NCBI GenBank assembly: GCA_052143275.1
Contig: JBKQTH010000218.1
Location: 1-18,169, forward strand
Length of the DNA: 18,169 bases
Direction of reading: 5' to 3'
Origin: JAJPKE01 sp052143275
GTDB taxonomy: Bacteria > Chloroflexota > Ktedonobacteria > Ktedonobacterales > JADMIN01
Below the pieces are notes generated by a model. That model made no database searches. It was not told the DNA's origin and worked only from the letters and a program-made list of their open reading frames with translations. This document shows positions 13,876 through 18,169 of this stretch, piece after piece (position 1 is the first letter of the stretch; each line of letters starts with the position of its first letter). The translations under genes and the position numbers were made by a program.

Positions 13876-15162
13876 ATGAGTGTAATGGCAATTGTCGGTG
13901 CCCAGTGGGGCGACGAGGGGAAAGGCAAGATCATCGATGAACTCGCCGGTCGAACTGACTATGTAGTGCGCTACCAGGGAGGTGGCAATGCCGGCCACCG
14001 AGTTGTCTTCGGCGACCATGAGTTTGCCTTTCACCTTGTACCGGCCGGAATTCTGCATCCACATGTGACCTGTATCATCGGCAACGGCGTCGTCGTTGAT
14101 CCACGAGGGCTGATCACGGAACTGGAGAATTTAAGCAAGCTTGGGGTAGACACTGCTCGGCTCTATATAAGCGAGCGTGCCCACGTCGTCATGCCATATC
14201 ATGTCGTTCTGGACCAGCTTGAGGAAGAGAGCCGTGGTCTCGAGAAGATTGGCACCGTATTACGGGGAATCGGCCCAGCCTATGTAGACAAATATTCACG
14301 CGTAGGTATTCGTATGGCTGATCTCTTAGATGTGGACCACTTCCGCGCCAAGCTGGCACCAGTGTTGGCTCACAAGAACCGGATGATTGCTCAGATCTAT
14401 GGCCAGCCTCCACTCTCCCTTGAAGAGATTCACACCGAGTATGTGGGTTACGCGCAGCAGTTGCGCCCACGCATCGTAGATGCTCAAGTCATACTCCACA
14501 AGGCTTACAAACAGGGCCGTTCCATTCTTCTGGAGGGCGCCCAAGGCGCCTTACTCGATGTGGACTTTGGAACTTATCCCTTTGTCACATCCTCGTCGAC
14601 CATAGCTGGCAATGCTGCCACTGGTACTGGACTGCCGCCGCGTAGCATTCAACACGTCTTAGGAGTCTATAAGGCCTATATCACGCGCGTCGGCAGTGGA
14701 CCCATGCCTACGGAGCTCTTCAACGAAGAAGGCGAGCGCCTTCGTCACCTTGGCCATGAATACGGCACCACTACCGGGCGCGCGCGGCGCTGCGGATGGT
14801 TCGATGTGGTAGTCGGACGTTTCGTTGCTCGGCTCAACGGCTTCGACAGCATCGCCATCATGAAGCTGGATGTGTTGGACCAGATGCCGACGGTAAAGAT
14901 CTGCACCGCCTATAAACTGGGCAATCGAGAGGTCACGTATCCCCCAGCCGACCTCACCCAATTTGCCGCCTGCGAGCCGATCTATGAAGAGTGGCCGGGA
15001 TGGCTCTCCTCCACATTGGGAATCACCCAGTGGGGTGACCTGCCCGAGAATGCCAAGCGTTACCTCAAACGCATCGAAGAACTACTGGAGACCCCGCTTG
15101 CTCTCATCTCGGCTTCTCCCAAGCGTGACGAGACTATTCACCTGCGTGAGTTGCAATTCTAG
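13876..15162 (+). CDS. purA: Adenylosuccinate synthetase
   Basis: 428 residues, normal length. It joins IMP and aspartate using GTP, the first step from IMP to AMP, in the cytosol. Key features are the P-loop GAQWGDEGKGK with D13 and K18, the catalytic His41 in GGGNAGH, the IMP-binding GIGPAYVDKYSR segment (133-144), GAQGALLDVDFGTYPFVTSS (about 222-241), and the aspartate/GTP region TTTGRARRCGWFD (about 299-311). The start follows AAGGAG ten bases upstream; that site overlaps the TAA of the preceding gene, suggesting coupled expression. Met4 is a possible alternative start. It is the only purine gene in the window. Confidence 0.97.
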   Translation: MSVMAIVGAQWGDEGKGKIIDELAGRTDYVVRYQGGGNAGHRVVFGDHEFAFHLVPAGILHPHVTCIIGNGVVVDPRGLITELENLSKLGVDTARLYISERAHVVMPYHVVLDQLEEESRGLEKIGTVLRGIGPAYVDKYSRVGIRMADLLDVDHFRAKLAPVLAHKNRMIAQIYGQPPLSLEEIHTEYVGYAQQLRPRIVDAQVILHKAYKQGRSILLEGAQGALLDVDFGTYPFVTSSSTIAGNAATGTGLPPRSIQHVLGVYKAYITRVGSGPMPTELFNEEGERLRHLGHEYGTTTGRARRCGWFDVVVGRFVARLNGFDSIAIMKLDVLDQMPTVKICTAYKLGNREVTYPPADLTQFAACEPIYEEWPGWLSSTLGITQWGDLPENAKRYLKRIEELLETPLALISASPKRDETIHLRELQF

Positions 15163-15172
15163 AATATTTTCA

Positions 15173-15979
15173 TCAAGTTAGTCGCACCGCACGGTCGAGC
15201 GCGTCTACCTTCCAGCTGCTGCCTTCCTGCACCATAGTTATATTGCCGCTTAAGCCGAGCGGTGGAGCATGGCTGGTGGCGGCTGCCCCAAGCCAGACGT
15301 ACAGGCTGAGCGTTGTTGGAGAAGCTGCCGGCCCCTCGTCCTCTGGATTGGATGACTTTGGCGCGGCAGAGCAGCCTATGACGGGACCTGAAGACGCATC
15401 ACGCGCCTGGTTGTCACTCTCAAAGTGCTGCTCCGACAGCTGGCTCTGCAGGTTAGCGGAGAGTTGTTGGTACGCGTTGGAATAGTCTTGATCTATCTCA
15501 TACGCACAGAAGACCTGCGCCCCAATCACCGGGTCCAATGCGGACGACGCTGGGGGAGCCGCGGTTGTCGGAGAAGACAGCTGCGCTAGGCTCAGCGAGA
15601 GGAGCAGAGAGCAACCAGTGCAGAATACGACAACCAGCGATAGCGCTACTCCCAGCGTAATCCACAGGGGCTTGAGCGACCCGCGCCGCGGAGGCGAATA
15701 TACTGGAAGAGGCCGGTAGGGCGGCATCGCTGCATTGGGCGGCGGGTATGGGTACGCCGCTGGCGGGTATGGGTACGCCGCTGGCGGGTATGGGGGATTG
15801 TGACCAGTATACGGTGGGTAAGGCACCGGGTGCAGTGGGTTAGGACTGCTGGGAATACTCGGCTGTGGTAATTGTGGCGACGACGATGGCGTTTGGCTGG
15901 ATCCTACTCCGTGCGAAGTAGGATCCAGGTTATGTTGACTATCGCCTGAGCTTGAGCTTGAGCTTGAGCTATGGCTCAT
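15173..15979 (-). CDS. Ser/Pro/Tyr-rich single-pass membrane protein, function unknown
   Basis: 268 residues. Eight consecutive Ser (4-11) and a Ser/Pro-rich stretch lead into a Pro/Tyr-rich cytoplasmic region with repeats YPPAAYP (64-80). A membrane span lies at about 104-131 (LWITLGVALSLVVVFCTGC and on), followed by an outer domain with Cys158 and Cys200 that resembles the small helix-strand domains of anchored actinobacterial and chloroflexal proteins (FCAYEIDQDYSNAYQQLSAN...). AGGAGA six bases before the ATG supports the start. It converges on purA with a 10-bp gap. The Pro/Tyr region could bind partner proteins; nothing catalytic is visible. Confidence 0.7.
   Translation of the reverse strand: MSHSSSSSSSSGDSQHNLDPTSHGVGSSQTPSSSPQLPQPSIPSSPNPLHPVPYPPYTGHNPPYPPAAYPYPPAAYPYPPPNAAMPPYRPLPVYSPPRRGSLKPLWITLGVALSLVVVFCTGCSLLLSLSLAQLSSPTTAAPPASSALDPVIGAQVFCAYEIDQDYSNAYQQLSANLQSQLSEQHFESDNQARDASSGPVIGCSAAPKSSNPEDEGPAASPTTLSLYVWLGAAATSHAPPLGLSGNITMVQEGSSWKVDALDRAVRLT
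15741..15794. repeat. 21-bp tandem repeat coding for YPPAAYP units
   Basis: Two exact 21-bp copies (15741-15761, 15762-15782) and 12 bp of a third. Because 21 is a multiple of three, copy number can change without breaking the frame of the membrane protein gene on the minus strand. Confidence 0.9.
15897..15928. repeat. 12-bp perfect inverted repeat inside the Ser/Pro-rich membrane protein gene
   Basis: CTGGATCCTACT (15897-15908) and AGTAGGATCCAG (15917-15928) flank eight bases. On the mRNA this stem-loop starts about 50 nt after the start codon, in the disordered N-terminal segment, and could slow early translation. Confidence 0.8.
15948..15970. repeat. Hexamer tandem repeat coding for a Ser run
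   Basis: GAGCTT is repeated 3.8 times, encoding alternating AGC and TCA serine codons right after the start of the minus-strand gene. Slippage by one unit would add or remove two serines in frame. Confidence 0.85.
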
Positions 15980-16057
15980 ATGATCTCCTATGTATATAAT
16001 GTAGCTGAAGAACAGAGATCAGGTGGTAGTGGTAGTGATGCCGGACAGAGCGGGCGG

Positions 16058-17716
16058 TCACACCGCCACTTGAGTCATCCGGTTATAGATGACGTCAGGA
16101 TCGGTCAGGACATTGACGCAGGCAGGCTTGCCCGAGGCCAAGGCACGTTCGAGAGCAGGACGAATCTGCTCTGGACGCTTTACCAGCTCTCCAAAGCCAC
16201 CAAACGCCTCCACCATACGGTCGTAGCGGATACCCGGGGCAAGATCGGACCCGGTGCTGTGGCCAAGCATCGCCTTTTGCGGGTGCTTGATGGTTGCCCA
16301 TTGCCCATCATTGCCGATCACGCCAACAATGGGTAGTTGGTGTCGGACCATCGTCTCGAACTCCATGCCGTTCAGACCAAAACTGCCATCGCCCAAGAGA
16401 AGAGCCACTTGCTTATCCGGGTGAGCTAACTTGGCGGCTATGGCAAACCCTGGACCAGCGCCCAGTGTCCCCATTGGTCCGGCATCTAGCCAATGCCCCG
16501 GCTCCCAGGCATGCAGCACTCGTCCGCCGTAACTTACGATATCTCCGCCATCCCCAACCATATAGGCATCGTGATCGAGCACGTCGCGCAACTCCCGGCA
16601 AAGGCGCATAGGGTGGATAGGGGTCGCATCCGAGTTCATGAAGACTTCCTCGGCCTCACGCCCCTTTTCTTCGGCCTCACGCACTGTTGCCAGCCACGGA
16701 TCATGGTTGGCTGCCTGCCTTAGCCCCCGCTCGATCTGCCTCATGATCGCACCCACATCGCCGCTGATCCCGACATCGGCCGGTCGATTCACCCCAATGT
16801 CCTGTGCCTGCGTATCCAGCCAGATGATCTTGGTATTCTCAGGAATCAGCGGCGGCTGGCCAAAATTGAGACGAAAGTCAAGTTTGGTTCCCACGAGCAG
16901 GAGGACGTCGGCACTACCCAGGGCAGTGCGGCGTGCCCTTGAGAAGAATAGCCGGTGATCCGGTGGCAGGCAGCCGCGGCCGCCGCCGTTGAGGAAGACC
17001 GGCGCTTGTACTCGCTCGGCCAAGGTACGGAGTGAGCCGGCGGCGTCATCCCACCAGAGAGTCGTGCCGGCAAATATCACCGGCTGCTTGGCTTTCTTCA
17101 ATAAGGTCACCGCACGCTCGATGCGCTCAGGGTCACCCTGCGGCTTGGAGGGCAGCAGGTGTTCATCTGCCTGCGGTAATATCGCTTCACTCGTTGGGAT
17201 CATCCGGTTGAGTACATCCATTGGACACTCGAGAAAGACTGGTCCCGGCTTGCCGGAAACTGCTTCACGGAAAGCCATTCCGGTATATTCTGCCAGTCTG
17301 TGGGTCTCTGAAACTGACCGAGCCCACTTGGTGATTGGACGTACCAGGTCCAGATGCGGCAGTTCTTGCAGTGCGCCCTTGTCCCACTGCGCAATGGGGG
17401 CGGCCCCACCAATCACAACCATTGGGCTGCCAGCCATGTAAGCGTTGGCAATTCCGGTGATACCATCGGTGACGCCCGGACCGGCGGTCAACAGTGCCAC
17501 TCCTGGGCGCCGTGTTACCTTGGCCCACCCTTCGGCCGCATGTGCAGCTGATTGTTCGTGGCGGAAGTCCATTACCTGGATATTGCGCCGTACGCAGCCG
17601 TCGTAAACTGATGCCAGATGACCGGCGCTAAGCGTAAAGACAATCTCAACCCCCTGGCGGCTGAGCATCTCTGCGACCAGTAGTCCACCATGCGCCATCA
17701 CCTCATCCATTACCAT
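16058..17716 (-). CDS. Acetolactate synthase-like thiamine-diphosphate-dependent enzyme
   Basis: 552 residues with the three domains of the POX/AHAS family. The N-terminal Pyr domain has the cofactor-activating Glu54 in FRHEQSAAHAAEG and AGPGVTDGITGIANAY (78-93). The central domain spans about 195-330. The C-terminal PP domain has the diphosphate/Mg motif GDGSFGLNGMEFETMVRHQL starting at 442, ending at Asn469. GTLGAGPGFAIAAKL (417-430) is also typical. Candidates are a 2-hydroxyacyl-CoA lyase, ILVBL-like lyase or a true acetolactate synthase. The absence of a small IlvH subunit or ilv genes nearby argues against routine branched-chain synthesis. GAGAGG precedes the ATG by six bases. It starts 47 bp after the helicase gene on the same strand. 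Confidence 0.85.
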   Translation of the reverse strand: MVMDEVMAHGGLLVAEMLSRQGVEIVFTLSAGHLASVYDGCVRRNIQVMDFRHEQSAAHAAEGWAKVTRRPGVALLTAGPGVTDGITGIANAYMAGSPMVVIGGAAPIAQWDKGALQELPHLDLVRPITKWARSVSETHRLAEYTGMAFREAVSGKPGPVFLECPMDVLNRMIPTSEAILPQADEHLLPSKPQGDPERIERAVTLLKKAKQPVIFAGTTLWWDDAAGSLRTLAERVQAPVFLNGGGRGCLPPDHRLFFSRARRTALGSADVLLLVGTKLDFRLNFGQPPLIPENTKIIWLDTQAQDIGVNRPADVGISGDVGAIMRQIERGLRQAANHDPWLATVREAEEKGREAEEVFMNSDATPIHPMRLCRELRDVLDHDAYMVGDGGDIVSYGGRVLHAWEPGHWLDAGPMGTLGAGPGFAIAAKLAHPDKQVALLLGDGSFGLNGMEFETMVRHQLPIVGVIGNDGQWATIKHPQKAMLGHSTGSDLAPGIRYDRMVEAFGGFGELVKRPEQIRPALERALASGKPACVNVLTDPDVIYNRMTQVAV

Positions 17717-17763
17717 GCCCAGCCTCTCTCGTTGGCAGTCATACGCTCACCCGGATGCCCAGG

Positions 17764-18169
17764 TCACAGCTTTTCGAGCTTCGCGAAATTGGGATCAAGC
17801 GTCTTCTTACCCGCCGATTTGAAGAGCACCTCGACCGATGTGCCCCCGCGTTCTTTAGTTACTTTGAGGACGGTTCCTTCGCCGAAGAGCCGGTGTATCA
17901 CACGACTTCCCGGTAGCAGTTCGTCGGAATCTAGTGTCGTTGCTTCAGGTGCCGGTGCTCGTTCTGGCGCAGTTGGCGGGCCTACGGCGGCCGGCCGCGA
18001 ACCAGATCGGTCGGTATGGTCTGAAATGTCAGATGCATCCTGTCCATAAGTTGGTGCCAGCGGCGGGGCCCAGGTAATGCTCCTCCGTTCACGTCGTGAA
18101 GAAGCACGGCCAGCCTCACCCTGGGAGTTAGTGCCGGTCTGGTGCGCAAGGCGACTGTGGACAAGCAGC
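17764..18169 (-). CDS. C-terminal end of a UvrD/PcrA-type DNA helicase (partial)
   Basis: The last 134 residues are visible; the gene enters from the right edge. A low-complexity linker rich in Ala, Pro, Ser and Arg (about 1-80) joins to a tail domain of about 50 residues: PGSRVIHRLFGEGTVLKV, then VEVLFKSAGKKTLDPNFAKLEKL. This is the small tudor-like tail of PcrA/UvrD that helps recruit the helicase to RNA polymerase or DNA repair complexes. The helicase motor motifs lie outside the window, so PcrA versus UvrD or another superfamily-1 member cannot be told apart. Confidence 0.78.
   Translation of the reverse strand, partial: LLVHSRLAHQTGTNSQGEAGRASSRRERRSITWAPPLAPTYGQDASDISDHTDRSGSRPAAVGPPTAPERAPAPEATTLDSDELLPGSRVIHRLFGEGTVLKVTKERGGTSVEVLFKSAGKKTLDPNFAKLEKL

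Noticed and set aside
15741..15794. Short CRISPR-like array
   Set aside because: The 21-bp units are directly adjacent with no spacers and encode an in-frame YPPAAYP repeat.
16053..16067. GGCGGT-CAC-ACCGCC hairpin as a terminator
   Set aside because: It overlaps the stop of the ThDP enzyme and no run of T follows on either strand.

Overview
The window is about 18.2 kb of dense bacterial chromosome with short intergenic gaps, good Shine-Dalgarno sites and moderately high GC. No ribosomal RNA, tRNA, CRISPR array, insertion sequence or phage gene was seen. A single-chain glycyl-tRNA synthetase, Pro/Ser-rich one-pass membrane proteins, a membrane spermidine-synthase-like protein and a thiamine-precursor ABC transporter suggest a Chloroflexota bacterium, possibly Ktedonobacteria such as Thermogemmatispora. 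This assignment is inferred from gene style and was not tested by a search.

Left part (1-4056). The window opens inside a minus-strand FolD-family gene that appears to have lost two of the three catalytic residues of the family. Next come a single-domain response regulator (minus), a divergent EPSP-synthase-family protein (plus), an unknown basic protein (minus), and a second receiver-domain protein (plus) with a substitution in its acidic pocket.

Thiamine operon (4057-8145, minus). A promoter and a classic TPP riboswitch lead into an intrinsic terminator. Downstream lie thiZ (ATPase), thiX (permease), thiY (lipoprotein binding protein) and a fumarylacetoacetate-hydrolase-family gene. The 5' arm of the terminator is perfectly complementary over 10 nt to the 3' part of the aptamer, so the switch can be read directly: TPP bound means termination, TPP absent means antitermination and expression of the uptake system for the thiamine pyrimidine moiety.

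Middle (8162-10928). A near-consensus promoter, facing away from the riboswitch, makes a leader of about 180 nt with an 11-bp long-range stem. It precedes an unrecognised 245-aa protein whose N-terminal half is rich in Cys and His. On the minus strand glycyl-tRNA synthetase is followed closely by a small HEPN-domain protein.

Right part (11345-18169). A plus-strand cluster encodes a PsbP-like anchored protein, a membrane-embedded spermidine-synthase-like protein and PurA. Facing it on the minus strand are a Ser/Pro/Tyr-rich membrane protein, an acetolactate-synthase-like TPP enzyme, and the C-terminal end of a UvrD/PcrA-type helicase cut by the window edge.

The most notable items are the FolD and EPSP-synthase homologues with altered catalytic residues, the fully readable TPP switch with a hydrolase gene at the end of its operon, and the structured leader before the Cys/His-rich unknown gene.
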